64,000 nucleotides of DNA from NCBI RefSeq assembly GCF_000335475.2, contig NZ_ANAH02000020.1:1-64000 (forward strand). The letters run 5' to 3'. A program made the position numbers and the translations under genes. The first letter of the stretch is position 1, and every line of letters starts with the position of its first letter. Positions 28,480 through 37,534 of the stretch are shown piece after piece. The notes under the pieces were generated by a model, which did not search any database, had not been told where the DNA came from, and worked only from the letters and a program-made list of their open reading frames with translations. The stretch is from Cystobacter fuscus DSM 2262 (GTDB lineage: Bacteria; Myxococcota; Myxococcia; Myxococcales; Myxococcaceae).

Positions 28480-29673
28480 ATGAGCACGAGCACCAAACCC
28501 CAGACGGTGGCGGTCCACGCGGGCTCGCGGCTCACGGGCAGCAAGTCGCAGCCCGTGGTGCCGCACATCCAGATGTCCGCGGTGAGCTTCTTCGAGAACA
28601 GCGACGAGCTGGACGAGGCCCTGGACGGCAAGGACTACGTCTACTCGCGCATCGCCGCGCCCAACGCGGCGCTCCTGGAGGAGGCGGTGGCGGCGCTGGA
28701 GGGCACCGAGGCGTGCGTGGCCTACTCCAGTGGCATGGCCGCGCTGCGTGCCGTCTTCGATGCGCAGCGCTTGCGGCCGGGGGACACGCTCGTGATGCCG
28801 GCGGATGGCTATGGCGTCACCCGCCTGCTCTTCAAGAACCTGGCCGAGCGGGCGGGGGCGCGCATCGAGGCGCTCGTGCTCTCGGAGCCCTCCGCGCCCG
28901 AGCGTCTGCGCGCGCTGCGCCCCCGGCTCGTGCTCGCCGAGAGCATCACCAACCCGCTCTTGCGCGTGCCGGACCTCGAGGCGCTGTCCCGGGCCTGCCG
29001 GGAGGTGGGCGCGTTGCTGGCGGTGGACGCGACGTTCCCGTCTCCGCATGGCCAGCGGCCGTGCGCGCTGGGGGCGGACTACTCCATCCAGTCCACGACG
29101 AAGTGGCTCAACGGGCACAGCGATGCGTTGGGCGGCACGGTGAGCGGCAGCCGCGAGAAGCTCGCGCCCCTGCGTTCCGCGCGCCTGCTCAACGGGGACG
29201 TCCTGGGACCCTTCGAGGCGTGGCTCACCCTGCGCGGGGTGCGCACCCTGCCGGTGCGCATGAAGGTCCATGCCGAGAACGCGGCGCACGTGGCCCGGCG
29301 GCTCTCCGACTGCAAGCTCCTCTCGCGCGTGCACTACCCGGGCCTGCCGGACCATCCGGATCACGCGGTGGCCCGTCGCGTCCTGCACGGAGGTTTTGGC
29401 GGCATGGTGGCCTTCGACATCCAGGGGGCGGGCCGTCCGGAGTGCTTCCGTTTCCTGGAGGCGGTGAAGCTCGCGCGCGCGGCGCCCTCGCTCGGAGACG
29501 TGGGCACGCTGGTGATGCACGCGGCCAGCGCGAGCGCGCGCCGCATGACTCCCGAGGAGCGGCAGGCGGCCGGTATCGGCGAGAGCCTCATCCGTGTCTC
29601 GGTGGGGTTGGAAGATCCAGATGACATCGCCGACGACTTGATCGCCGCGGTGTCGGAGGCGGTGAAGCGGTGA
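28480..29673 (+). CDS. Cys/Met metabolism PLP-dependent enzyme
   Basis: Trans-sulfuration-family enzyme of 397 residues (cystathionine gamma-synthase/lyase, methionine gamma-lyase or O-acylhomoserine sulfhydrylase). The PLP lysine is Lys208 in STTKWLNGHSD; YVYSRIAAPN, VAYSSGMAA, ESITNPLLRVPD and VDATF are family motifs. The end carries LIRVSVGLEDPDDI. The ATG at 28480 lies 8 bp after trxB, and the stop overlaps the moaC GTG. Sequence alone does not separate lyase from synthase activity. The family's usual Tyr of a YGGT-type motif is replaced by DGYGVT here. Confidence 0.88.
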   Translation: MSTSTKPQTVAVHAGSRLTGSKSQPVVPHIQMSAVSFFENSDELDEALDGKDYVYSRIAAPNAALLEEAVAALEGTEACVAYSSGMAALRAVFDAQRLRPGDTLVMPADGYGVTRLLFKNLAERAGARIEALVLSEPSAPERLRALRPRLVLAESITNPLLRVPDLEALSRACREVGALLAVDATFPSPHGQRPCALGADYSIQSTTKWLNGHSDALGGTVSGSREKLAPLRSARLLNGDVLGPFEAWLTLRGVRTLPVRMKVHAENAAHVARRLSDCKLLSRVHYPGLPDHPDHAVARRVLHGGFGGMVAFDIQGAGRPECFRFLEAVKLARAAPSLGDVGTLVMHAASASARRMTPEERQAAGIGESLIRVSVGLEDPDDIADDLIAAVSEAVKR

Positions 29674-30113
29674 AGATGGTGGATGTGGGAGGCAAGGAGA
29701 AGACGGAGCGGGTGGCGGTGGCCACCGCGCGGTTGCGCATGCTGCCGGCGACGCTCGAGCGCATCCTCCAGGGCAAGGTGGAGAAGGGGGATGTGCTGGC
29801 CGCCGCGCGGCTCGCCGGGGTGATGGCGGCCAAGCGCACGCCGGATGTCATCCCGCTGTGTCACCCCATCGCCCTGTCGGGCGTGGAGGTGGAGCTGACC
29901 CCAGTGGAGGACGGGCTGGAGTTCCGCGTGACGGTGCGCACGGTGGACAGAACCGGCGTGGAGATGGAGGCGCTCACCGCGGCGTGCGCGGCGGCCCTCA
30001 CCGTCTACGACATGTGCAAGAGCGTGGACCGGGGCATGGTGCTCGAGCGCGTCCAGTTGGATCACAAGGCCGGGGGCCGCTCCGGGACGTGGGATCGGGG
30101 CCAGGGCGCGTAG
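29670..30113 (+). CDS. moaC: Cyclic pyranopterin monophosphate synthase
   Basis: Second enzyme of molybdenum-cofactor synthesis, 147 residues. KRTPDVIPLCHPI, the GVEMEALTA active-site segment and YDMCKSVDRGM match MoaC, including the catalytic Lys/Asp region. It starts at GTG 29670, overlapping the upstream stop by 4 bp; ATG 29676 is an alternative. Other moa genes are not in the window, so it is a solitary moaC placed in the trxB operon. It ends 12 bp from the convergent sensor kinase. Confidence 0.95.
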   Translation: MKMVDVGGKEKTERVAVATARLRMLPATLERILQGKVEKGDVLAAARLAGVMAAKRTPDVIPLCHPIALSGVEVELTPVEDGLEFRVTVRTVDRTGVEMEALTAACAAALTVYDMCKSVDRGMVLERVQLDHKAGGRSGTWDRGQGA

Positions 30114-30125
30114 GCCCCGCGCGGC

Positions 30126-32651
30126 TCAGGACTTCGCGGGCCGCTCGCCCACCAGGGTCCTGAGCTGGGCGATGAGTTGGTCGGGCTCGAGGGACTTGGG
30201 GATGTGCATCTGGAACCCCGCCTCGAGCACCTGGAGGCGATCCTCCTCGCGCATGTGGGCGGTGAACGCGGCGGCGGGCACCTGGCTGATGGGTCCGCTC
30301 ATCGCGCGCACCTTGCGGATGAGGCTGTAGCCGTCCTCCCGGGGCATGGCGATGTCGCACACCAGCGCGTCGAACCCGCTGGTGCCGTCCAGGATGGAGA
30401 GCGCGCTGGCCACGCTCCCCACCGCCTCCACGCGCGCGCCATGGTGTTCGAGGATCGACGCCACCGCCGTGCGCGTGAGCGCGTCGTCCTCCACCAGCAG
30501 CAGCCGGAGGCCCTCGAGCTGGAGCGCGATGGCGCTCGTGTTCTCGGCGCGAGGGGGCTCGCCGGTGTCCTCGTGCGCGGGCAGCCACACGGTGAAGAGC
30601 GCGCCCTGGCCCCGGCCCGGGCTCTCCGCCCACACCGTGCCGCCCTGCAACTCCACCAACTGCCGCACGATGGCGAGCCCCAGGCCCAGTCCGCCGTTGG
30701 CGCGCGTCGTGCCCTCCTCTTCCTGACGGAAGGGCGAGAAGAGCAACGGCTGGAACTCGGACGGGAAGCCCCTGCCCGTGTCCTGGACGACGATGCAGAC
30801 CCCTCCGCGCTCCGGCTCCAGGCGGACTTCCACCTTTCCTCCGGGTGGGGTGAACTTCACGGCGTTGGACAGCAGGTTGGACACCACCTGCCGCATCCGC
30901 CTCGGGTCCGCCTGCACCAGGGGCGTCTCCTGGAGGACCATCTCGAGCGTCAGGCCCTTCTGCCGGGCCAGGGGCGTGAGGTCGGCGACCGCGGCCTGGA
31001 TGGGCTCGCCGGGCTCGCAGGCCTCAAGCATCACGCTCAGCTTGCCGGAGAGGGCCCGCGCCGTGTCCAGCAGATCGTGGACGATCCGCGACAGGGTCTG
31101 CGTGCATTGCGTCAGCGCGGCGACCGCCTCCGTGCGTCGGCGCTCGTCCGTCTGGAGCAGCTCCAGCCACAGCCGCATTCCCACCAGCGGGGTGGCCAGC
31201 TCATGCGAGACCCGGGCGAGGAACTCGTCCTTCTTCCGGTTGGCGCGCTCGGCCTCGCTCCGGGCCGCCTGCTCGTTGGCCAGCAGGACTTCCCGTTCCG
31301 CCTCGGCGCGCTTGCGCTCGGTGATGTCCACGTTGATGCTCACCGCGCCGACGATGCTCTCGCGCAGCCGGACGGGCGCGGTGGCCGAGCGGATGACCCG
31401 CTGCTTCTCGGTGCCGCTCTGGGCCAGGTACACCTCGCGGGTCGATGATTCTCCGCGCAGGGCCCGCTGGAGCGCGTCCTCGATGCCGCTGGAGCCGAGG
31501 ATCGCCGGATCGATCCGATTGGCGCGGATGTGGCCGGAGGCGTCGGCGATGCAGACCCCGTCGGGGATGCTCTGGATGACCGCCTCCAGCTCGGCCGCGC
31601 GTTGTTCCTCCCTCCACCGTGACCTCACCCAGTCGGCCCGGGCTTGACTCTGGATGGCGGCGGTGGTCACCGCGCTGGCCAGCAGGCGGTGGAATTCGAG
31701 GTAGGGCTCGTCCAACGCCAGACGTGCGCTCACCCCGGCCAGCAGGAGCGCGGTGGGCTCTTCCTCTCCTGGCAGGAAGATGGGGAGCGCCACCGCCTCC
31801 CGGGGTGATTCCGGATACGGTCCACAGCGCAGTGGACCGAAGCGCTCCTCGAGGTGTCCGATCTGGACGGGCCGGCGCGCCCGCATCACCTCCTCGAGTG
31901 GCCATCCGCTGGCGGTGTCCCCCTGGGAGAAGAGGAGGGGGGGACTCGCCGCCGTGCCAGGCGGGAGGCCCGTGCCGCCCACCAGCCGCGGCGTGCTTCC
32001 CCGGGCGCCCCGGACGTAGAAGAGGGTGAAGGGGAGATCGTGTGCGTACTCCTCGATCGTCCGCGCGGCGAGCGTGAAGACTTCCGGGAGTGTCTGGGCA
32101 TTGGCCATGGCCATGGCCACGTCGCGCAGCGCGCGTGTCCGGCGCGCGTGCAGCACCTGCCGGGTGGTCTCGGTGAGGGGGTTCCACACCCCCACCACCT
32201 CTCCGCGCTCATCGCGGATCGGGCTGAAGGCTCCCGACAAGAACGTCTCCGCGAGGCGGCCGCCGCGGTCGCGGAACAAGGGTTGATTCTCGAGGATGAC
32301 CGGCTGGCTCGCGAAGGCCTTGTCGTAATGGCCGCGCAGCTCCTCCCAGCTCGCCCCCCAATACTCACCGAGGGGTTGGCCGAGCAGGTGGGGCGGCGGG
32401 CCATCGCCGAGCGCGCGGCAGCCATCGTTGAAGAGCATCACCCGCCGGGGCCCCCAGGCGATGAGGATGGGGAAGGGCGAGGCCACGCACAGGGACACCA
32501 CCGTGCGCAGGCAGGCGGGCCACGACCCAAGGGGGCCCAGAGGAGTCTCCGACCAATCCTTGGCGCGGATTCGCTCCCCCATCTCGCCCCCGTTCACGAG
32601 CCATGCAGTGGATGGGTCGAGGCCGCCCGTGTCGTGTCCGGTCGCATCCAT
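30126..32651 (-). CDS. Soluble PAS-GAF hybrid sensor histidine kinase
   Basis: An 841-residue cytoplasmic kinase without membrane segments. Residues 25-165 look like a PAS domain of the type opening with DWSETPLGPLGSWP, followed by a GAF-like region (175-335) and a second PAS (350-448). HisKA has His484 (RVSHELATPL), HATPase_c follows (NLLSNAVKFTPP, GGLGLGLAIVRQL), and a C-terminal receiver has Asp767 (ALVCDIAMPREDG). ATG 32651 is used; the frame also opens at TTG 32654. No partner regulator is adjacent. It is convergent with moaC and divergent from aibR. Confidence 0.9.
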   Translation of the reverse strand: MDATGHDTGGLDPSTAWLVNGGEMGERIRAKDWSETPLGPLGSWPACLRTVVSLCVASPFPILIAWGPRRVMLFNDGCRALGDGPPPHLLGQPLGEYWGASWEELRGHYDKAFASQPVILENQPLFRDRGGRLAETFLSGAFSPIRDERGEVVGVWNPLTETTRQVLHARRTRALRDVAMAMANAQTLPEVFTLAARTIEEYAHDLPFTLFYVRGARGSTPRLVGGTGLPPGTAASPPLLFSQGDTASGWPLEEVMRARRPVQIGHLEERFGPLRCGPYPESPREAVALPIFLPGEEEPTALLLAGVSARLALDEPYLEFHRLLASAVTTAAIQSQARADWVRSRWREEQRAAELEAVIQSIPDGVCIADASGHIRANRIDPAILGSSGIEDALQRALRGESSTREVYLAQSGTEKQRVIRSATAPVRLRESIVGAVSINVDITERKRAEAEREVLLANEQAARSEAERANRKKDEFLARVSHELATPLVGMRLWLELLQTDERRRTEAVAALTQCTQTLSRIVHDLLDTARALSGKLSVMLEACEPGEPIQAAVADLTPLARQKGLTLEMVLQETPLVQADPRRMRQVVSNLLSNAVKFTPPGGKVEVRLEPERGGVCIVVQDTGRGFPSEFQPLLFSPFRQEEEGTTRANGGLGLGLAIVRQLVELQGGTVWAESPGRGQGALFTVWLPAHEDTGEPPRAENTSAIALQLEGLRLLLVEDDALTRTAVASILEHHGARVEAVGSVASALSILDGTSGFDALVCDIAMPREDGYSLIRKVRAMSGPISQVPAAAFTAHMREEDRLQVLEAGFQMHIPKSLEPDQLIAQLRTLVGERPAKS

Positions 32652-32799
32652 CAATTCGAGATGGTCGCGTACTCCCCGTATAGGCCGTCAAGTCGCGCCG
32701 CGCCGCGCCAGGACGTGCCCGACCGACCCCCTGTGAAGCCTCCCTTTTCCAGACACATACAGAAATACTGTATCTTTCAACCTGAACTCCCTTTCTCCC

Positions 32800-32829
32800 T
32801 TGACGCTGAATGTTCACCCGTGGGAATTA
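32800..32829 (+). promoter_or_regulatory. Candidate promoter of the aib operon
   Basis: TTGACG (32800-32805) lies 17-18 bp ahead of GGAATT/GAATTA (32823-32829), a weak -10 that touches the palindrome at 32828. The region just upstream (32740-32800) is locally AT-rich. The layout would let a bound TetR-type repressor block initiation. Confidence 0.5.
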
Positions 32830-32843
32830 CCGACCGGTCGGTA
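32828..32843 (+). promoter_or_regulatory. Palindromic operator, probably for AibR
   Basis: TACCGACCGGTCGGTA is a perfect 16-bp palindrome 16 bp upstream of the aibR ATG and overlapping the presumed transcription start. Its position and symmetry are typical of a TetR-family autoregulatory operator. In Myxococcus xanthus AibR is an isovaleryl-CoA-responsive repressor of this operon. Confidence 0.82.
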
Positions 32844-32859
32844 GGTGGTTGAGAGCGGC

Positions 32860-33567
32860 ATGGCGGACGGGAAACCAGGGAGCGGACACGCGATGCATTC
32901 GGGTCGGAAGCAGGAGGACGGCGAGCGCTACCAGGCCATCCTGGAGACGGCGGCCCGGCTCATCTGCGAGCGCGGCTACGAAGGCACGTCGATGCAGGAG
33001 ATCGCCGCGGCGTGTCACATGACGAAGGCGGGGCTCTACCACCACGTGCAGAACAAGGAGCAGCTGCTCTCGGACGTCATGAGCTACGGCATGAGCGCCT
33101 TCGAGCAGGAGGTGCTCGAGAAGGTGCGGGGCCTGGCGGATCCGGTGGAGCGGCTGCGCGAGTGCATGCGGCTGAACATCCACCTGGTGACGGGCGTGAC
33201 GGGCGGGTGCAGCAAGGAGGTCATCATCATCCTCCACGAGCACAACACGCTCACCGGCGAGGCCCGGGCCTCCATCGATGGGCGCAAGAAGCGCTACGTG
33301 CGCTTCCTCGAGGACTCGTTCGCCGAGGCGATGCGCATGGGCCGCATCCGCGCGGTGCAGCCCACCGTGGCCGCGTTCTCGTTCCTGGGCATGATTCTGT
33401 GGATCTACAAGTGGTTCCAACCCGGGGGGCGGCTGACGGCCACCCAGGTGGCGGACGACATGGTGGATCTGCTCTTCACGGGCCTGGTGACCCCTCCCGG
33501 GGTGGTCCCGGGGGCGCCTTCGCCGTTGTCCCGCGAGCGCCCGCCCGTTTCCGGAGGTGCATCATGA
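32860..33567 (+). CDS. aibR: TetR-family repressor of the isovaleryl-CoA operon
   Basis: A 235-residue TetR regulator. The N-terminal helix-turn-helix includes ILETAARLICERGYEGTSMQEIAAACHMTKAGLYHHV; the C-terminal ligand-binding domain is helical, with a conserved-looking FLGMILWIYKWFQPGG segment. The start is ATG 32860 behind GAGAGC; the open frame from GTG 32845 would overlap the operator region. The stop overlaps the aibA ATG (ATGA). Gene order matches the M. xanthus aib operon, where AibR senses isovaleryl-CoA, so the ligand is inferred by synteny. Confidence 0.9.
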   Translation: MADGKPGSGHAMHSGRKQEDGERYQAILETAARLICERGYEGTSMQEIAAACHMTKAGLYHHVQNKEQLLSDVMSYGMSAFEQEVLEKVRGLADPVERLRECMRLNIHLVTGVTGGCSKEVIIILHEHNTLTGEARASIDGRKKRYVRFLEDSFAEAMRMGRIRAVQPTVAAFSFLGMILWIYKWFQPGGRLTATQVADDMVDLLFTGLVTPPGVVPGAPSPLSRERPPVSGGAS

Positions 33568-34364
33568 AGGCGGGTCGTTGGGCAACGGTGGCCGAGCTGG
33601 TGGCCACCATTCCGGACGGGGCGTGGCTGGCCCCGGGTGGTTTCATGCTCGGGCGCGCGCCCATGGCGCTGGTGCTGGAGCTCATCGCGCAGGGCCGCAA
33701 GAACCTCCAGGTGATGTCGCTGCCCAACCCCCTGCCCGCCGAGTTCCTGGTGGCCGGGGGCTGTCTGTCCCGGGTGGAGCTGCCCTTCGGCGCGCTGCAC
33801 CTGCAGGGGAGGGTGCGGCCGCTGCCGTGTCTCAAGCGGGCCATCGAGCAGGGGCGCATCTCCTGGCGCGAGCATGATGGCTACCGCGTGGTGCAGCGGC
33901 TGCGCGCGGCGTCCATGGGCCTGCCCTTCATCCCCGCGCCGGACGCGGACGTGTCCGAGCTGGCCGACGCCGAGCCGCTGCCCACGGTGACGGATCCCTT
34001 CACCGGCAAGCCCGTTCCGGTGGAGCCGGCCTTCTACCCGGACGTGGCGCTCATCCACGCCCAGGCGGCGGACGAGCAGGGCAACCTCTTCATCGAGGAC
34101 CCCACCACGGACGTGCTGGTGGCGGGCGCGGCGAAGCGGGTGCTGGCGACGGCCGAGGAGCGCGTGGCGCGGCTGCCCCGGGTGACGATCCCCGGCTTCC
34201 AGGTGGAGCGCGTGGCGCTCTCGCGCGGGGGCGCGCTGCCCTCCGGGTGCGCCGGGCTCTACCCGCATGACGACGCGATGCTGGCGGACTACCTCGCCCT
34301 GGCCGAGTCCGGCCGCGAGGCGGAGTTCCTGGAGAAACTCTTGAGCAAGCGGAGCGTGGCATGA
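33564..34364 (+). CDS. aibA: 3-methylglutaconyl-CoA decarboxylase subunit A
   Basis: A 266-residue class I CoA-transferase-fold protein (alpha type) that, with AibB, decarboxylates 3-methylglutaconyl-CoA to 3,3-dimethylacrylyl-CoA in the alternative isovaleryl-CoA route. Visible family features are DGAWLAPGGFMLGRAPMALV near the N-terminus, then AFYPDVALIHAQAADEQGN and FIEDPTTDVLVAGAAKRV. The ATG at 33564 has GGAGGTGCATC ahead of it. It overlaps both aibR and aibB by 4 bp, so the subunits are translationally coupled. Taken alone it could be called a glutaconate-CoA-transferase-like subunit; the operon settles the role. Confidence 0.9.
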   Translation: MKAGRWATVAELVATIPDGAWLAPGGFMLGRAPMALVLELIAQGRKNLQVMSLPNPLPAEFLVAGGCLSRVELPFGALHLQGRVRPLPCLKRAIEQGRISWREHDGYRVVQRLRAASMGLPFIPAPDADVSELADAEPLPTVTDPFTGKPVPVEPAFYPDVALIHAQAADEQGNLFIEDPTTDVLVAGAAKRVLATAEERVARLPRVTIPGFQVERVALSRGGALPSGCAGLYPHDDAMLADYLALAESGREAEFLEKLLSKRSVA

Positions 34365-35095
34365 GCGCGGACGTGACTCCCGCCGAAGTGGTGGTGTCGT
34401 TGCTCGCCCGGGAGATCGAGGACGGCGCCGTGGTGGCCACCGGAGTGGCCTCGCCGCTGGCCATCCTCGCCATCGCCGTGGCGCGCGCCACGCATGCCCC
34501 ACGCCTGACGTACCTGGCGTGTGTGGGCTCGCTCAATCCGGACCTGCCCACGCTGCACCCCTCGTCGGAGGACCTGCGCTTCCTGGACGGGCGCTCGGCG
34601 GAGGTGTCCATCCCGGACCTCTTCGATCATGCGCGCCGGGGGCGGGTGGACACCGTGTTCTTCGGCGCCGCCGAGGTGGATGGCCTGGGCCGCACGAACA
34701 TGACGGCCTCGGGACGGCTCGGCGAGCCGCGCACCAAGTTCCCCGGCGTGGCGGGCGCGGCCACGCTGCGCCAGTGGGTGCGCCGCCCCATCCTGCTCGT
34801 GCCCCGGCAGTCGCGCCGCAACCTGGTGCCCCAGGTGCAGGTGGCCACCACGCGCGATGATCGCCGTCCCGTGCGGCTCATCTCGGATCTCGGCGTCTTC
34901 GAGCTGGGAGCGGCGGGGGCGCGGCTGCTCGCGCGCCACCCCTGGGCGAGCGTCGAGCAGATCTCCGAGCGTACCGGCTTCTCCTTCCAGGCCGAGGAGC
35001 GGCTGTCCATCACCCCGTTGCCGGACGCGCGCACCGTCGCGGCGATCCGGTCGATCGATTCCCATGGCTACCGCGACCAGCTCGTGGGGGCTTGA
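34361..35095 (+). CDS. aibB: 3-methylglutaconyl-CoA decarboxylase subunit B
   Basis: A 244-residue beta-type subunit of the class I CoA-transferase fold, partner of AibA. Where true CoA transferases carry a catalytic glutamate in the beta subunit, this protein reads YLACVGSLNPDLP with Cys54, in keeping with a decarboxylase that forms no glutamyl-CoA intermediate. FFGAAEVDGLGRTNMT and KFPGVAGAA are recognisable family segments. The ATG at 34361 overlaps the aibA stop. The product should pass to AibC. Confidence 0.9.
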   Translation: MSADVTPAEVVVSLLAREIEDGAVVATGVASPLAILAIAVARATHAPRLTYLACVGSLNPDLPTLHPSSEDLRFLDGRSAEVSIPDLFDHARRGRVDTVFFGAAEVDGLGRTNMTASGRLGEPRTKFPGVAGAATLRQWVRRPILLVPRQSRRNLVPQVQVATTRDDRRPVRLISDLGVFELGAAGARLLARHPWASVEQISERTGFSFQAEERLSITPLPDARTVAAIRSIDSHGYRDQLVGA

Positions 35096-35125
35096 GCCAG
35101 CGTTTTTTCCCAGCAGGAGTCTTGG

Positions 35126-36166
35126 ATGAAGGCTGTCGTTCTTCGTGAGTTTGGTGCGGCGAGCAACCTGCGCCTGGAGACCATGCCGGATCCCCGTCCG
35201 GGGCGTGGCGAGGTGCTCATCCGCGTGCATGCCTGTGGTGTGTGCTACCACGACGTCATCAACCGCAAGGGCAACCTGCCGCGCACCCACGTGCCGGCGG
35301 TGCTCGGCCACGAGGCGGCGGGCGAGGTGGTGGAGGTGGGGCCGGACACGCCGGGATGGAAGGTGGGAGACCGGGTGGCCACGCTGCAGCGGCTGTCGTG
35401 CGGCGAGTGCGCGCTGTGCAAGAGCGGCCGCAACAGCCTGTGCAAGAAGGACAACCGCTTCTTCGGCGAGGAGATCTCCGGCGGCTACGCGCAGTACATG
35501 ACGGCGCCGGTGATGGGCCTGGGCCGGGTGCCGGCGAACCTGTCCTGGCCGGTGGCGGCCACGGTGTGCTGCACGCTGGGCACGGCGGTGCACACGGTGC
35601 GCACGCGCGCCCGGGTGCGTGACGGAGAGACGGTGCTCATCACGGGCGCCAGCGGCGGCGTGGGTCTGGCGGCGGTGCAGCTGGCGAAGCTGGACGGCGC
35701 GCGCGTCATCGCGGTGACGAGCGGCGAGGCCAAGGTGCAGGCGCTGCGCGAGGCGGGCGCCGACGAGGTCATCGTGTCGCGCGGGCTGGACTTCGCGGCC
35801 GAGGCGCGCAAGCGCACGGGCGGCGAGGGCGTCAACGTGGCGATTGAAATCGTGGGCAGCGCCACCTTCGCCCAGACGCTCAAGGCGATGGCGCCGGGTG
35901 GCCGCGTGGTGGTGGTGGGCAACCTGGAGTCGGGCAAGGTGGACCTCAACCCGGGCCTCGTCATCGTCAAGGAGCTGGAGATCATCGGCGCCTACGCCAC
36001 CACGCGCGAGGAGCTGGACGAGTCGCTGCGGCTCGTGGCGGAGGGGAAGATCCGCCCCTTCGTGTCCGAGACCGTGCCGCTGGCCGATGCCGGCAAAGCC
36101 CACTTCCGACTGGAGAACCGCGAGATCGCGGGCCGGTTGGTGCTCCTTCCCCAAGACACGCAGTAA
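35126..36166 (+). CDS. aibC: Zinc-type reductase of isovaleryl-CoA synthesis
   Basis: A 346-residue medium-chain dehydrogenase/reductase. It keeps the structural-zinc cysteines (CGECALCKSGRNSLC), GHEAAGEVVEVG, and the nucleotide loop ITGASGGVGLAAVQ. In M. xanthus AibC reduces 3,3-dimethylacrylyl-CoA to isovaleryl-CoA, and the position between aibB and mvaS supports the same here. The ATG at 35126 follows CAGGAGTCTTGG, 30 bp after aibB. Without the context it would be called a generic alcohol dehydrogenase. Confidence 0.9.
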   Translation: MKAVVLREFGAASNLRLETMPDPRPGRGEVLIRVHACGVCYHDVINRKGNLPRTHVPAVLGHEAAGEVVEVGPDTPGWKVGDRVATLQRLSCGECALCKSGRNSLCKKDNRFFGEEISGGYAQYMTAPVMGLGRVPANLSWPVAATVCCTLGTAVHTVRTRARVRDGETVLITGASGGVGLAAVQLAKLDGARVIAVTSGEAKVQALREAGADEVIVSRGLDFAAEARKRTGGEGVNVAIEIVGSATFAQTLKAMAPGGRVVVVGNLESGKVDLNPGLVIVKELEIIGAYATTREELDESLRLVAEGKIRPFVSETVPLADAGKAHFRLENREIAGRLVLLPQDTQ

Positions 36167-36193
36167 TCCATCTCCCCGAGCGAGGAACTCGTC

Positions 36194-37447
36194 ATGAAGA
36201 AACAGGTTGGAATCGAAGCGCTGGCCATCGCCGTGCCCCGCCGCTACGTGGACATCGAGGAGCTGGCCAAGGCTCGCGGAGTGGATCCCGCCAAGTACAC
36301 GGCGGGCCTGGGCGCCAAGGAGATGGCGGTGGCGGATCCCGGTGAGGACTCGGTGTCGCTCGCCGCGTCGGCCGCCGCCCGGCTCATCCAGCAGCAGAAC
36401 GTGGACGTGTCGCGCGTGGGCATGCTGGTGGTGGGCACCGAGACGGGCGTGGACCACTCCAAGGCCGTCGCCTCGCACGTGCAGGGCCTGCTCAAGCTGC
36501 CGCGCTCCATGCGCACCTTCGACGCCCAGCACGCCTGCTACGGCGGCACCGCGGGCCTGATGGCCGCCGCCGAGTGGATCGCCTCGGGCGCGGGCGCCGG
36601 CCGCGTGGCCATCGTGGTGTGCTCGGACATCGCCCGCTACGGGCTCAACACCGCCGGCGAGCCCACGCAGGGCGCGGGCGCCGTGGCGCTGCTCGTCTCC
36701 GAGCAGCCGGACCTGCTCGCGCTCGACATCGGCCTCAACGGCGTGTGCACGGTGGACGTGTATGACTTCTGGCGTCCGCTCGGCCGTCGCGAGGCGGTGG
36801 TGGACGGGCACTACTCCATCAACTGCTACCTGGACGCGCTCTCGGGCGCGTACCGCGGCTGGCGCGAGCGCGCGCTGGCGCACGAGGTGGTGCGCTGGGG
36901 CGACACGCTGCCGAGCGAGCAGCTCGCGCGCATCATCTACCACGTGCCCTTCTGCAAGATGGCGCGCAAGGCCCACACCCAGCTGCGTCAGGTGGACCTC
37001 GAGGACTCGGCGAGCGGCCGTGAGCTCACCCCGGAGGCGCGCGAGGCGGCGGCCAAGTCCAGCGCCAGCTACGACGCCCAGGTGGCCTCGTCGCTGACGC
37101 TCAACGCCCGGGTGGGCAACGTGTACACCGCGTCCATGTACCTGGCGCTCGCGGGCCTGCTGCACTCCGAGGGCACGGCGCTCGCGGGCAAGCGCGTGGG
37201 CCTGCTGTCCTACGGCAGCGGCAGCTGCTCGGAGTTCTACTCCGCGGTGGTGGGCGCCAACGCCGCCGAGCGCATGGCCAAGGCGGACGTGGAGGGCGTG
37301 CTCGCCCGCCGCGAGCGCGTCTCCGTGGCGGAGTACGAGCGCATCATGAACCTGCCCTACGAGGCGCCCGAGGCGATCACCCCGGCGCCGGGCGAGTTCC
37401 GCCTCAAGGAGATCCGCGACCACCGTCGCGTCTACTCCGCGGGCTAG
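36194..37447 (+). CDS. mvaS: HMG-CoA synthase of the aib operon
   Basis: Condenses acetyl-CoA with acetoacetyl-CoA to 3-hydroxy-3-methylglutaryl-CoA, the entry point for the leucine-independent route to isovaleryl-CoA. It has 417 residues, with Glu83 (GTETGVDHSK), catalytic Cys115 (DAQHACYGGTAGL) and His250 (YHVPFCKMARKAH) as the triad. The C-terminal half carries LNARVGNVYTASMYLAL and LLSYGSGSCSEFYSA. The ATG at 36194 has CGAGGAAC ahead. It is last in the operon; no other mevalonate genes are present, which favours the Aib role over isoprenoid synthesis. Confidence 0.94.
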   Translation: MKKQVGIEALAIAVPRRYVDIEELAKARGVDPAKYTAGLGAKEMAVADPGEDSVSLAASAAARLIQQQNVDVSRVGMLVVGTETGVDHSKAVASHVQGLLKLPRSMRTFDAQHACYGGTAGLMAAAEWIASGAGAGRVAIVVCSDIARYGLNTAGEPTQGAGAVALLVSEQPDLLALDIGLNGVCTVDVYDFWRPLGRREAVVDGHYSINCYLDALSGAYRGWRERALAHEVVRWGDTLPSEQLARIIYHVPFCKMARKAHTQLRQVDLEDSASGRELTPEAREAAAKSSASYDAQVASSLTLNARVGNVYTASMYLALAGLLHSEGTALAGKRVGLLSYGSGSCSEFYSAVVGANAAERMAKADVEGVLARRERVSVAEYERIMNLPYEAPEAITPAPGEFRLKEIRDHRRVYSAG

Positions 37448-37534
37448 CGGGCTGGCCCGCACGCCGCGTCCAGCGCATCGGCCTCGCGGCGTGTGGCAGT
37501 GGGGCTCGAGCCGGGTCGTCCCGCCGGCTCGTGC

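Noticed and set aside
34289-37462. A minus-strand frame of 1057 codons opposite aibB-aibC-mvaS
   Set aside because: It mirrors the coding strand of a well-supported operon, is low-complexity Arg/His/Ala-rich and has no family sequence.
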